Origin: Micrococcus sp. 2A
GTDB taxonomy: Bacteria; Actinomycetota; Actinomycetes; Actinomycetales; Micrococcaceae
Direction of reading: 5' to 3'
Length of the DNA: 64,000 nucleotides
NCBI RefSeq assembly: GCF_039519235.1
Contig: NZ_CP154351.1
Location: 2,356,001-2,420,000 of the forward strand
This document shows, piece after piece, positions 14,941 through 22,550 of the stretch. The translations under genes and the position numbers were made by a program. A model generated the notes under the pieces. It saw only the letters and a program-made list of their open reading frames with translations, searched no databases and was not told where the DNA came from. Positions within the stretch are counted from its first letter, which is position 1, and each line of letters starts with the position of its first letter.

Positions 14941-16050
14941 ATGACCACCTCAGCACCCCTCGCCCCCGCCACCGCACCCGACGACGCCGGCCCCGACGGC
15001 GGCTCCCGCCTGATCCTGGTGACCGGCGCCAGCGGCTACGTCGGCGGCCGCCTGGTCCCGAAGCTCCTCGCCGCCGGCCACCGCGTCCGCACCACCCGCC
15101 GCGACCAGTCCAAGGACCAGCCGTGGTGGTCCGACCGCGTCGAGACGGTCACCATGGACGTCAACGACGCCGACCAGGTCCGGGCCGCCTGCGAGGGCGT
15201 CGACGTCGTCTACTACCTCGTGCACGGCATGGGCGGGGACGACTTCATGGAGAAGGACCGCGAGGCGGCCCGCATCATGCGGGACGCCGCGGACGGAGCC
15301 GGCGTCGAGCGCATCGTCTACCTCTCCGGCCTGATCCCCGAGGAGGCGCCCCGCGAGGAGCTCTCCGACCACCTGGCCTCCCGCCTGGAGGTGGAGGAGA
15401 TCCTCAGCCAGGCGCAGGCCGGCGTGATCACCCTGCGCGCGGCGGTGCTGATGGGCAGCGGCTCCACCTCCTTCGAGGTCATCCGCCAGATCAGCGAGCG
15501 CATGCCGCTGCAGACCGTGCCGACCTGGATGGACCACCTCGTCCAGCCCATCGCGATCGTGGACGCGCTCGAGGCGCTGGTGGCCTCCGCCGACGTCGAC
15601 TCCCCCACCCGCAGCTACGACATCGGCGGCCCCGAGCGGCTGCGCTACCCCGAGCTGCTGTCCCGCTACGCCGAGCTGGCCGGCCTCACCCGGCCCCAGG
15701 TGGACGTCCCGCTCCTGCCGACCCAGCTGGTGAGCGTCCTCGCCGGGCGGCTGACGGACGTGCCCGCCCCCGTGGTGGAGGCCCTGCTGGACAGCCTGCA
15801 CCACGACATGGTCTGCCGGGAGCAGGACTTCGTGCGGGACCTGCTGCCGCAGGGCTACGAGCTGATGGGCCTGGACGAGTCGATCCGCCGGTCCCTGGCG
15901 GATCCGCGCGGCGCCGAGCCCGCAGACCCGGACACGGCCGACCCCATGGGCCCGATGCCGCACGACCCCTCGTGGGCCGGCGGCGGCGAGGAGTCCCTGC
16001 TCCAGCGCGCCGCCGACGCCGCCCGCGGCCTGCTGCCGGGCAGGGACTGA
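14941..16050 (+). CDS. SDR-family NAD(P)-binding protein
   Basis: A 369-aa atypical short-chain dehydrogenase. The nucleotide-binding motif VTGASGYVGG lies at residues 27-36, followed by TTRRD, which may select NADP. YYLVHGMGG and IVYLSGLIPEE replace the usual catalytic region. It is paralogous to the N-terminal half of the 577-aa protein at 35865, sharing GYVGGRLxP, the LVHxMGGD block, EELSDHLxSR and MGSGSTSFE-type motifs. The C-terminal ~80 residues are acidic and low-complexity. Start ATG 14941 follows GAGGACG. Relatives are annotated as nucleotide-sugar epimerase or NmrA-like proteins of unknown function. Confidence 0.8.
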   Translation: MTTSAPLAPATAPDDAGPDGGSRLILVTGASGYVGGRLVPKLLAAGHRVRTTRRDQSKDQPWWSDRVETVTMDVNDADQVRAACEGVDVVYYLVHGMGGDDFMEKDREAARIMRDAADGAGVERIVYLSGLIPEEAPREELSDHLASRLEVEEILSQAQAGVITLRAAVLMGSGSTSFEVIRQISERMPLQTVPTWMDHLVQPIAIVDALEALVASADVDSPTRSYDIGGPERLRYPELLSRYAELAGLTRPQVDVPLLPTQLVSVLAGRLTDVPAPVVEALLDSLHHDMVCREQDFVRDLLPQGYELMGLDESIRRSLADPRGAEPADPDTADPMGPMPHDPSWAGGGEESLLQRAADAARGLLPGRD

Positions 16051-16180
16051 CCGGGCGGCCAGTGATAGGCGCGTCGTCGGCGTCCCTGCTTGACTGGCTC
16101 GACGGCGATCCACTCCCACCCCGCGCTTCGTCGAACGCAGGTGCCGGCCGCCGGCACCCACCACGCCTGAGGAGGGCACC

Positions 16181-16342
16181 ATGACCGACCAGAAGAACCC
16201 CGAGATGAAGAACTCCGACGCCCCGGGCGACCAGGACCAGGCCGCCCAGCAGCAGCCCGCCGAGGTCGACGGCCTCGCCGAGAAGGCGGAGCAGGCCGAG
16301 AAGGAGACCGTGGCCGACGACGACGGCGGCTACGGCCACTGA
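16181..16342 (+). CDS. Small acidic hydrophilic protein (53 aa)
   Basis: A short gene starting at ATG 16181 with GGAGGG 5 nt upstream and ending at TGA 16340-16342. The protein (MTDQKNPEMKNSDAPGDQ...) has no hydrophobic segment, is rich in Asp, Glu, Gln and Ala, and contains a possible short helix AEKAEQAEKETVADD. No family is recognised. The strong ribosome binding site, actinobacterial codon use and the hairpin immediately downstream support a real gene. It resembles abundant small stress-type hydrophilic proteins in composition only. Confidence 0.65.
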   Translation: MTDQKNPEMKNSDAPGDQDQAAQQQPAEVDGLAEKAEQAEKETVADDDGGYGH

Positions 16343-16355
16343 GCCCCACCCCCTC

Positions 16356-16396
16356 CGACGACGCCCCGGGTGCCGAGCGCATCCGGGGCGTCGTCG
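16356..16396 (+). terminator. Hairpin terminator
   Basis: A perfect 14-bp stem, CGACGACGCCCCGG with its complement, around a 13-nt loop. It follows the small acidic gene by 13 nt and separates it from brnQ. Confidence 0.8.
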
Positions 16397-16485
16397 TCCC
16401 TCCCCTGACCAGGGGGGATGCCCGCGAGGCAACGCGCGGGGGCATAGGATCGGGGCCGCTCCCCGTCCCCCACCTGAGGCCCGTG

Positions 16486-17904
16486 ATGTCCCCCCGCCTG
16501 CGCCCCGGCCAGAGCCTGCTGCTCGCCTCCCTCGTCTTCGGCCTGTTCTTCGGCGCGGGGAACCTGATCTTCCCCGCCGGGCTCGGCCGCGACGCGGGCT
16601 CGGCCGTCACCGCGGCCACGGTCGGATTCCTCGCCACGGCGGTCGGCCTGCCGGTCCTCGGCATCGTGGCCTCCGCCCTGACCGGGTCCCGCTCCGTGCG
16701 CGACATGACGTCCCCGATCTCGCGGCGCTTCGCCGTCGTCTTCACGTGCCTGCTGTACCTGACCATCGGCCCGCTGTTCGCGATCCCGCGCACCGCGATG
16801 GTGTCCTACGAGATCGGCGTGACCCCGCTCGCCGGGGACAGCACCCTGGGGCGCGTCCTGTTCTCGCTGCTGTTCTTCGCCCTCGCCGCGGTGGCCGCGT
16901 TCCGTCCCGGCCGGCTCATGGACTGGATCGGCCGCTACCTGACGCCGGTGTTCCTGGTCCTGCTGGGCGCGCTCGCCGTCGTCGCCCTGCTCTCCCCCAT
17001 GACCACGGATCCCCTGCCGGCACCCGCCCCCGCGTACGCCGAGACGCCCCTCGTGCAGGGCTTCCTGGACGGCTACAACACGATGGACGCCCTCGCGTCC
17101 CTGGCCTTCGCGGTGGTGATCGTCGACGCCGCCCGCCGTCTCGGCGTCGAGAGCCCCCGCCGCATGGCGGTCGAGCTGGGCAAGGCCGGGGTGGTCGGCG
17201 GCCTGGGCATGGCGGCCGTGTACGCGGCGCTCGCCTACATCGGTGCCACGAGCGTCGGTGCGATCGCGCAGGCGGACAACGGCGGGGACGTCCTCGCCGG
17301 CACCTCGCAGCACTACTTCGGCGCCGCGGGCCTGTACCTGATCGCGGCGATCGTGTTCGTGGCCTGCCTGAAGACGTGCATCGGCCTGATCGTCGCGTGC
17401 GCGCAGATGTTCTCCGACCTGTTCCCCGGCGTCTACCGCGTGTGGGCGGGGGCCTTCCTGCTCGTCTCGTTCGCCGTGGCCAACCTCGGCCTCGACGCGA
17501 TCGTGGCGTGGTCCGTCCCCGTGCTGATGCTGCTCTACCCGATCGCCGTCGTCGTGATCCTGCTCGGCCTGGCGTGGAGCCGGGTGCGCCACCACCTGGT
17601 GGTGGCCCGCTGCGTGGTGGCGTTCACGGCCGCGGCCGCGCTGTTCGACCTCCTCGGGGCGCTGCCCAAGCCCCTCGCCGCGACGCCGGCGGTCACCGCC
17701 CTCACCGGCCTCGCCGCGCGGGTGCTGCCGGGATACGAGGTGGGCTTCGGATGGGTCGTCCCGGCCCTGGTGGGGCTCGCCGTCGGCGTGGGGCTGGCGG
17801 TGTCCCGACGGCGGACGTCGTCGAGGGAGGCGGAGGGCATGGGCCGAGGGGAGCGGCTGTGCCACCATGACCTGGATCACGCACAGACCCAGGGGGAGTC
17901 ATGA
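16486..17904 (+). CDS. brnQ: Branched-chain amino acid:cation symporter BrnQ
   Basis: A 472-aa integral membrane protein of the LIVCS family, which imports Leu, Ile and Val with Na+ or H+. The N-terminus LLASLVFGLFFGAGNLIFPAGLGRDAG is the family signature. About 12 hydrophobic segments follow, and the motif NTMDALASLAFAVVIV is also typical. The start is ATG 16486; a GTG lies one codon upstream. TAGGAT at 16446 may be its -10. Its stop overlaps the next start as ATGA, coupling it to a small membrane protein. The last 35 residues are hydrophilic and variable. Confidence 0.9.
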   Translation: MSPRLRPGQSLLLASLVFGLFFGAGNLIFPAGLGRDAGSAVTAATVGFLATAVGLPVLGIVASALTGSRSVRDMTSPISRRFAVVFTCLLYLTIGPLFAIPRTAMVSYEIGVTPLAGDSTLGRVLFSLLFFALAAVAAFRPGRLMDWIGRYLTPVFLVLLGALAVVALLSPMTTDPLPAPAPAYAETPLVQGFLDGYNTMDALASLAFAVVIVDAARRLGVESPRRMAVELGKAGVVGGLGMAAVYAALAYIGATSVGAIAQADNGGDVLAGTSQHYFGAAGLYLIAAIVFVACLKTCIGLIVACAQMFSDLFPGVYRVWAGAFLLVSFAVANLGLDAIVAWSVPVLMLLYPIAVVVILLGLAWSRVRHHLVVARCVVAFTAAAALFDLLGALPKPLAATPAVTALTGLAARVLPGYEVGFGWVVPALVGLAVGVGLAVSRRRTSSREAEGMGRGERLCHHDLDHAQTQGES

Positions 17905-18536
17905 CACAGGTGGACATCGGGACGCAGGCCGTCGAAGACCGCGGCGATCGGCGGGACGAGCAGCGTGTCCGCGGGATCGGGCATCTGCGACATCCGGTGG
18001 TGTCCGGAGGGCTGATCGGGGTGGTCGGCGGGGCGGCGTTCCTGTTCGCCGGGATCGCCGGACTGCCCCCGACGTGGCAGGGGACCCTTCGCGGGCTGGC
18101 GTTCTCCCTCCTCGGCGTCGCCCTCGTGGCGGTCCTGGTCCGCCGCCGGGTCCTGGCCGCCCTGCCGCCCCCGGCACCCGGGGCGATGCGGGTGTACGGG
18201 GCGGCCGTCGTCGTGATGCTGCTGCTGTTCCCCGTGACCGCCCTGCTGGCCCGGGCCGTGGACGCGCCGACGGCGCAGATCGCCCTGGTGGCGGCCGTGG
18301 TGGGCGGGCACTTCCTGCCGTTCGCGCGGGCGTTCGGCGCACCGGTGTTCCGGTGGATCGGCGGGTCCATGCTGGCCCTGGGCCTGATCGGGGCGCTGCT
18401 GGCGAGCCTCGGCACACCCGCCGCGGGGCCGGCCGGGGCCGCGGCCGCGGGCGCGGCCATGCTGCTGATCGTGGCGGGGCAGGCGCTGCGGCAGGGGGCG
18501 CCCCGCCGCACCGAACGGCGTCCGCATGGCCACTAG
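17901..18536 (+). CDS. Multi-pass membrane protein of unknown function
   Basis: A 211-aa protein with a 35-residue charged N-terminus and about six hydrophobic helices, including VVSGGLIGVVGGAAFLFAGI, LAFSLLGVALVAVLV and VYGAAVVVMLLLFPVTALL. The C-terminus is Arg-rich. No domain is recognised; the layout is like DUF-type small membrane proteins of actinobacteria. It overlaps brnQ by 4 nt (ATGA), so it is co-transcribed with and translated from the transporter message, and may be an accessory protein. A methyltransferase with its own promoter follows. Confidence 0.7.
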   Translation: MTQVDIGTQAVEDRGDRRDEQRVRGIGHLRHPVVSGGLIGVVGGAAFLFAGIAGLPPTWQGTLRGLAFSLLGVALVAVLVRRRVLAALPPPAPGAMRVYGAAVVVMLLLFPVTALLARAVDAPTAQIALVAAVVGGHFLPFARAFGAPVFRWIGGSMLALGLIGALLASLGTPAAGPAGAAAAGAAMLLIVAGQALRQGAPRRTERRPHGH

Positions 18537-18539
18537 CCT
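18534..18539 (+). promoter_or_regulatory. Leaderless -10 (TAGCCT)
   Basis: TAGCCT is 6 nt before the ATG at 18546. It overlaps the stop codon of the preceding gene. No Shine-Dalgarno. Confidence 0.5.
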
Positions 18540-18545
18540 CCACCC

Positions 18546-19352
18546 ATGAGATCCCCCTCCCGCGCCGAGGCCAACCGGCACACCTACGACGACGCCCGCC
18601 TCGCCGCCGTCTACGACGTCAACAATCCCGCCGTGGAGGACCACGTCTTCTTCCGCCGCGTGGCGGACGAGGTCGCGGCCGACGTCGCGGCTCGCCTCGG
18701 TGGGACCGACCGCCCGGACGGCCCCACCGTCCGCATCGTCGACCTCGGCTGCGGGACCGGCATCCTCACGGTGACGCTCGCGGGGGCGGGGCGGGACGTC
18801 GTCGGGATCGACCCGGCCGCGGCCATGCTCGAGGCAGCCCGCACCCGCCCAGGCGGGGACGGCGTGACGTGGAGACACGGCACCGCGGAGCTGATCGAGC
18901 CGGACTCCGCGCACCTGGCGGTGATGAGCGGCAACGTGGCCATGCACCTGATCGGCGAGGACTGGCGCGAGGCGCTGCGACGGATCGACGCGGGGCTCGT
19001 CCCCGGCGGCCGGCTGGTATTCGAGACGCGCAACCCCGCCCGGCGTGCGTGGGAGGGCTGGCACCAGGACCCCACGGCGCGCACGACGCCGGCCGGTCGC
19101 CTCATCGAGTCGGAGCGCACCTCCGCCCCGAGCGAGGACGGGGTGGTCACCATGCACCTGCGCACCGAGTTCCCCGACTCCGGCGACGTGCTGGAGCTGG
19201 AGCAGCACCTGCAGTTCCGCTCCGCGGAGCAGGTCCGGGCGGACCTGGCCGCGGCAGGGCTGAGCGTGGAGCGGATCTCCGGCGACTGGCACCGCACCCC
19301 GTTCGACCCGGCTGAGCACCGGGTGCTCGTGGTGGAGGCGCTGCGGGGCTGA
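18546..19352 (+). CDS. Class I SAM-dependent methyltransferase
   Basis: A 268-aa soluble methyltransferase. Motif I VDLGCGTGILTV is at residues 65-76, the SAM ribose-binding acid is in VGIDPAAAMLEAAR, motif IV is around HLAVMSGNVAMHLIG, and LVPGGRLVFETRN follows. RYRAE-like Tyr residues are absent, so it fits the broad methyltransferase type-11/25 group acting on small molecules. The substrate is unknown. It starts at ATG 18546 with a TAGCCT box 6 nt upstream, so the message is probably leaderless. It is on the same strand as brnQ but separately transcribed. Confidence 0.85.
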   Translation: MRSPSRAEANRHTYDDARLAAVYDVNNPAVEDHVFFRRVADEVAADVAARLGGTDRPDGPTVRIVDLGCGTGILTVTLAGAGRDVVGIDPAAAMLEAARTRPGGDGVTWRHGTAELIEPDSAHLAVMSGNVAMHLIGEDWREALRRIDAGLVPGGRLVFETRNPARRAWEGWHQDPTARTTPAGRLIESERTSAPSEDGVVTMHLRTEFPDSGDVLELEQHLQFRSAEQVRADLAAAGLSVERISGDWHRTPFDPAEHRVLVVEALRG

Positions 19353-19443
19353 GGGGCGCCCGCGGGCCGGCTCCCCCGAAGGTCGCAGGACGGCCCGCGC
19401 AGACCCCTGCTTTCGGCGGTCCCCGGCGTGCCTGTGCGGCGCT

Positions 19444-19449
19444 TAGCCT
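19444..19449 (+). promoter_or_regulatory. Leaderless -10 (TAGCCT)
   Basis: TAGCCT is 6 nt before the ATG at 19456, with no Shine-Dalgarno. Confidence 0.5.
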
Positions 19450-19455
19450 CGGGGC

Positions 19456-19851
19456 ATGACCGAGACCACCCCCGCGCCGGCCCCCACGGAGCCGGAGTCC
19501 ACCTCCTCATCCACGAAGGGCCCGCCGGATCGCACGGCTGCGCAGGCGTGGCCCTACGCCCTCGCGGCGGCCGTCTACCTGGCGGCCCCGTTCGGCCTCG
19601 GCGCCGCTCTGCCGGCCGAGACCGCCACGACGGCCCTGCTCGGTTTGCTGACCGTCGGCGCGCTGACGCTCGGGGCGGTCGACGGCGTCGTGTTCCGCAG
19701 CACGTGGGCGTTCCCCGTGCTCACGGCGATCCTCGCCCTGCTCGGACTGGGGATGTACACCCACGACGGCACCTGGATCTACGCGCTCGGCGTGCTGGCC
19801 CTGAGCCGCCTCGGCGGCGCGCTCAGCGGCCGACTCCGGCGGAGGCGCTGA
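19456..19851 (+). CDS. Small integral membrane protein
   Basis: A 131-aa protein with a Pro/Thr/Ser-rich N-terminal 30 residues and then about four hydrophobic helices (PYALAAAVYLAAPFGLGA, TALLGLLTVGALTLGAV, FPVLTAILALLGLGMY, IYALGVLALSRL), ending in an Arg cluster. No family is recognised. It starts at ATG 19456, downstream of a leaderless-type TAGCCT box. The next gene begins 3 nt after its stop, so the two form an operon and may function together in the membrane. Confidence 0.7.
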   Translation: MTETTPAPAPTEPESTSSSTKGPPDRTAAQAWPYALAAAVYLAAPFGLGAALPAETATTALLGLLTVGALTLGAVDGVVFRSTWAFPVLTAILALLGLGMYTHDGTWIYALGVLALSRLGGALSGRLRRRR

Positions 19852-19854
19852 GGC

Positions 19855-20760
19855 ATGGAGATCTGGACCCTCGACCACCCGCAGCACGGCCGGCTGGAGC
19901 TGCGGCAGGGGTTCGACGCCGAGTTCCTCGCCGACGACCCGGGCTGGCCGCAGCCGGAGGAGGGCGACGTCGTCGACGGGACCGGCGCGTCGGCCCCTGT
20001 GCGCGCCGGTGAGCGGGCTCCCCTGGACGCGCCGCTCCGGGACCGCGTGCGGGCCCGGGTGAAGAACCCGCCGCTGCGGCTCCAGGTGCGCATCAAGGGC
20101 GAGGTCACCGGCCGCTACCCGCGCACCGGCGTGGGGGAGGTCCGGCTGAAGAACCCGAAGACGGAGAAGGACGGCTTCTCCACGGTGGAGTCGAACCCGG
20201 CGTCGAACCTGCGGCGACTGAGGGTCCAGGCGAACGCCCTGAGCGACATCCTCTCCGTGCAGTTCCGCGAGGGCTCGTCCGTGGTGGAGTTCGACCCGCC
20301 GCCCGGCTCGCGGGGCGCCCGTCGGCAGGCGGCCATGGAGTCCAGCAGCGTGAAGCGGATCCTCTATCCGCTGATGGGCGGGCTCGGGAAGGCCGGCGGG
20401 GCCATCCTCGTCCTGGTGCTCTTCCCCCTCCTGGCGAAGCTGCTGCCGGACTGGCAGGTGGACCTGCCGGAGTTCCACCTCCCCCGGATCCGCCTGCCCG
20501 TGCCGACCATGCCGCAGATCCACCTGCCGGTGCCCCGGCTCCCCGAGTGGGAGATCGACGTCCCCTCACTGCCCGGCTGGCTGCGGACGGTGCTGGAGCA
20601 CGACGAGGTCTGGAAGCCCGTGCTCCTCGGCCTGGTGCTCGGCGTCGTCGCGGTGCGGAACCATCGGCGCTCGGAACGGCAGAAGGCCGCCTGGGCGGCG
20701 GAGCGGGCGGTCGCCGGCGAAGCCCGCGTCGGTCAGGCCTCGAGCACCAGTCGCTCGTAG
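19855..20760 (+). CDS. Membrane-anchored protein with Leu-Pro repeat segment
   Basis: A 301-aa protein. Residues 1-150 form a soluble domain with no recognised family (MEIWTLDHPQHGRLELRQGF...). A hydrophobic segment (GGAILVLVLFPLLAKLLP, about 181-198) follows. Residues 199-240 then repeat short LPxxxLP/LPVP units (PEFHLPRIRLPVP, MPQIHLPVPRLPEWE). A second helix (VLLGLVLGVVAV) precedes a basic tail. The Pro repeats between two helices probably form an extended extracytoplasmic loop. It is co-transcribed with the small membrane gene upstream (3-nt gap). Confidence 0.65.
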   Translation: MEIWTLDHPQHGRLELRQGFDAEFLADDPGWPQPEEGDVVDGTGASAPVRAGERAPLDAPLRDRVRARVKNPPLRLQVRIKGEVTGRYPRTGVGEVRLKNPKTEKDGFSTVESNPASNLRRLRVQANALSDILSVQFREGSSVVEFDPPPGSRGARRQAAMESSSVKRILYPLMGGLGKAGGAILVLVLFPLLAKLLPDWQVDLPEFHLPRIRLPVPTMPQIHLPVPRLPEWEIDVPSLPGWLRTVLEHDEVWKPVLLGLVLGVVAVRNHRRSERQKAAWAAERAVAGEARVGQASSTSRS

Positions 20761-20772
20761 CCGGGGACGGGC

Positions 20773-21468
20773 TCAGTCCATGGACGCCTCCGCGGGGATC
20801 ATGGCGATCGCCCGCACAGGTGCCCCGTCCGCGCCGCCGAGCGGGAGGGGCAGGGCGGTGAGCTCCAGGCTCGTGACCGACGCCGGCAGGTCGGCGAGCC
20901 CACGGAGGTTCTCGATCATGAGGCGGTCGGCTCCGAGCAGCGCCTCGTGCACCGGCAGGGGCGCGGACCCCTCGGGGGCGGTCTCGTCCGGGTTGAGGGT
21001 GTCCACCCCCAGCACGTCGACCCCGCGGTCCCGCAGGTGCTCCCCCACGAGGCCGTCGAGGAACGGGTGGTCGAGGTAGGCGGCGTCGCCCCAGAATCGG
21101 TCCCAGCCCGTGACGAGCAGGACGATCCGGGCGTCATCGGGCAGCGCGGCCAGCTGACCCTCCAGCCGTGCCAGGCCGATCCGCTCCCGCGGTGCGAGCC
21201 CGGACACGCGCAGCAGGTGCGCCCGGCCGATCAGGCGGGCCACGTCGACGTCGTCCATCGTCCGCCCGCCGGCCACCGTGTGGCTGGGGGCGTCCACGTG
21301 GGTGCCCGAGTGGGACCCCATGGTCACCGAGGTGACGGCGAACCCGTCGGCGTCGATCCGGGCGGCCGGGGCGAGCCGGATCTGCGGGTCGCCCGGGAAC
21401 ACCATCCCGCCCGAGGTCAGACGGTGGCTGAGGTCCACCAGCCGCGCGCCCTCCTCACGGACGCTCAT
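20773..21468 (-). CDS. Cyclase-family metal-dependent hydrolase (kynurenine formamidase-like)
   Basis: A 231-aa protein with the HxGTHxDxPxH metal site of the cyclase/KynB family (SHSGTHVDAPSH, residues 52-63), together with VDLSHRLTSGGMVFPGDP at the N-terminus and DTLNPDETAP near the second ligand region. The family hydrolyses amides or esters, including N-formylkynurenine and cyclic imides; no tryptophan-catabolic neighbours are present, so the substrate is open. ATG 21468 is chosen from the domain boundary. It has no good Shine-Dalgarno of its own and lies inside the end of a 33-codon ORF that does have one, which suggests coupled translation. Confidence 0.8.
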   Translation of the reverse strand: MSVREEGARLVDLSHRLTSGGMVFPGDPQIRLAPAARIDADGFAVTSVTMGSHSGTHVDAPSHTVAGGRTMDDVDVARLIGRAHLLRVSGLAPRERIGLARLEGQLAALPDDARIVLLVTGWDRFWGDAAYLDHPFLDGLVGEHLRDRGVDVLGVDTLNPDETAPEGSAPLPVHEALLGADRLMIENLRGLADLPASVTSLELTALPLPLGGADGAPVRAIAMIPAEASMD

Positions 21469-21556
21469 GGCCCACCACGTCCGCCAGGGATCCGGAGCCC
21501 GTCGTCGTCGAGGAGCCGGCGGCGTCCGTGATCTCCTGCTGGAGCTGATCTGACAT
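21455..21556 (-). CDS. 33-aa overlapping upstream ORF (possible leader peptide)
   Basis: ATG 21556 is preceded by a near-perfect AGGAGG with 5-nt spacing. It encodes MSDQLQQEITDAAGSSTTTG followed by SGSLADVVGHERP and stops at TGA 21455-21457, 14 nt past the start of the cyclase-family gene in another frame. It may be a leader that couples translation. The alternative is that a real or sequencing frameshift hides an N-terminal extension of the downstream protein. Residue use (Gly/Ser/Thr-rich) suggests no fold. Confidence 0.45.
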   Translation of the reverse strand: MSDQLQQEITDAAGSSTTTGSGSLADVVGHERP

Positions 21557-21577
21557 GGGGCCTCCTGGGCACACGGG

Positions 21578-21976
21578 ATGTACGGCACAGTCCACTCCCG
21601 GATGCCCCAGCCGTCAACGATCCGACCCGCCCTCGTCCGGATCATCCAGCGCCTGGCCGCCGCCGGCGGGGACGTGATCACCGTGCACGCCGGGGTGAGC
21701 GCACTGCGCACGGCGCACGCCCTCGCCTTCGCCGAGGACGCCGCCGCGGCCGGAGCGCGGGGGCTGCTCCTGGCGCCGCAGTCCTATCAGACCCTCACCG
21801 ACGACGACGTCGCCGGCCTCTACACGGACGTGACCGCCGCGGCCGCCGAGCACCTCGGGCTCGCCGCGCCCGGCTGCCTGCCCCGCCCCCTGCTCGGGCT
21901 CGGGGCCGAGGACCGGGCGGAGGTGGCCGACGTCGTCGACCGCGTGCTGGACGGCGAGCCCACGACGCGCCCCTGA
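21578..21976 (+). pseudogene. DapA/dihydrodipicolinate-synthase-family remnant
   Basis: The frame encodes AGVSALRTAHALAFAEDAAAAGARGLLLAPQ, the helix and strand of a DapA-type TIM barrel, and VAGLYTDVTAAAAEH. It then jumps directly to LGLAAPGCLPRPLLGLGAEDRAEVADVVDRVLD, which resembles the family C-terminus. The catalytic lysine region and about half of the barrel are missing, as is the N-terminus. The internal deletion is in frame, so translation is possible, but enzymatic activity is not expected. The decayed gene lies between the cyclase-family gene and the DUF2243 gene. Confidence 0.6.
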
Positions 21977-22001
21977 CCTGCGCATGCTCGCGGCCTGCCG
22001 C

Positions 22002-22007
22002 TACCGT
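22002..22007 (+). promoter_or_regulatory. Leaderless -10 (TACCGT)
   Basis: TACCGT is 6 nt before the ATG at 22014, with no Shine-Dalgarno. Confidence 0.5.
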
Positions 22008-22013
22008 GGCCCC

Positions 22014-22550
22014 ATGGCATCCCTCTCCGCCACAGCCCAGCCCACCGGCCGCTCCGCGCCCGACCTGCACCGCCGCCTGCTGCTGTCCGGGATGCTCTTC
22101 GGCGTGGGCGTGGCCGCCTTCGTGGACGAGACCGTGCTGCACCAGCTCCTGCACTGGCACCACTTCTACGACCGCTCCACCACGGCCGTCGGGCTCGTCT
22201 CGGACGGGCTCTTCCACGCCTTCGGCTGGTTCGCCGCCGTGGCCGGGCTGTTCCTCTTCGCGGACGTGCGACGCCGCGGCGGCCCCGGCGTCGGCCGGTG
22301 GTGGCCGGCGGTGCTGATCGGCGCAGGCGCGTTCCAGGCGTGGGACGGCACCGTCCAGCGCAAGCTCATGAGGACCCACCAGATCCGGTACGAGGTCATC
22401 CCCACGGAGCTGCAGGGCACCGGCCCGTACGCGCCCGTGGACGACATCCTCGTGTACGACCTCGTGTGGATGGCCATTGCGATCGCCTTCCTCGTGATCG
22501 GCACCCTGGCGTGGCGGCGCGGCTCCCGCCGGGCGGCCGCCCGTGCATGA
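22014..22550 (+). CDS. DUF2243 membrane protein
   Basis: A 178-aa membrane protein with four hydrophobic helices and the conserved His-rich loop of DUF2243 (DETVLHQLLHWHHFYDRST, then VSDGLFHAFGWF). The family often accompanies cytochrome-oxidase-assembly-like proteins. Here it overlaps by 8 nt a CtaG/caa3-assembly-type gene, supporting a joint role at the membrane, perhaps in copper or haem delivery (inference). The start is ATG 22014 with a TACCGT box 6 nt upstream. Confidence 0.8.
   Translation: MASLSATAQPTGRSAPDLHRRLLLSGMLFGVGVAAFVDETVLHQLLHWHHFYDRSTTAVGLVSDGLFHAFGWFAAVAGLFLFADVRRRGGPGVGRWWPAVLIGAGAFQAWDGTVQRKLMRTHQIRYEVIPTELQGTGPYAPVDDILVYDLVWMAIAIAFLVIGTLAWRRGSRRAAARA

Noticed and set aside
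21455..21556. The 33-aa Gly/Ser/Thr-rich peptide as a RiPP precursor
   Set aside because: There is no Cys, no core-like C-terminus and no modification enzyme nearby. A leader or frameshift is more likely.
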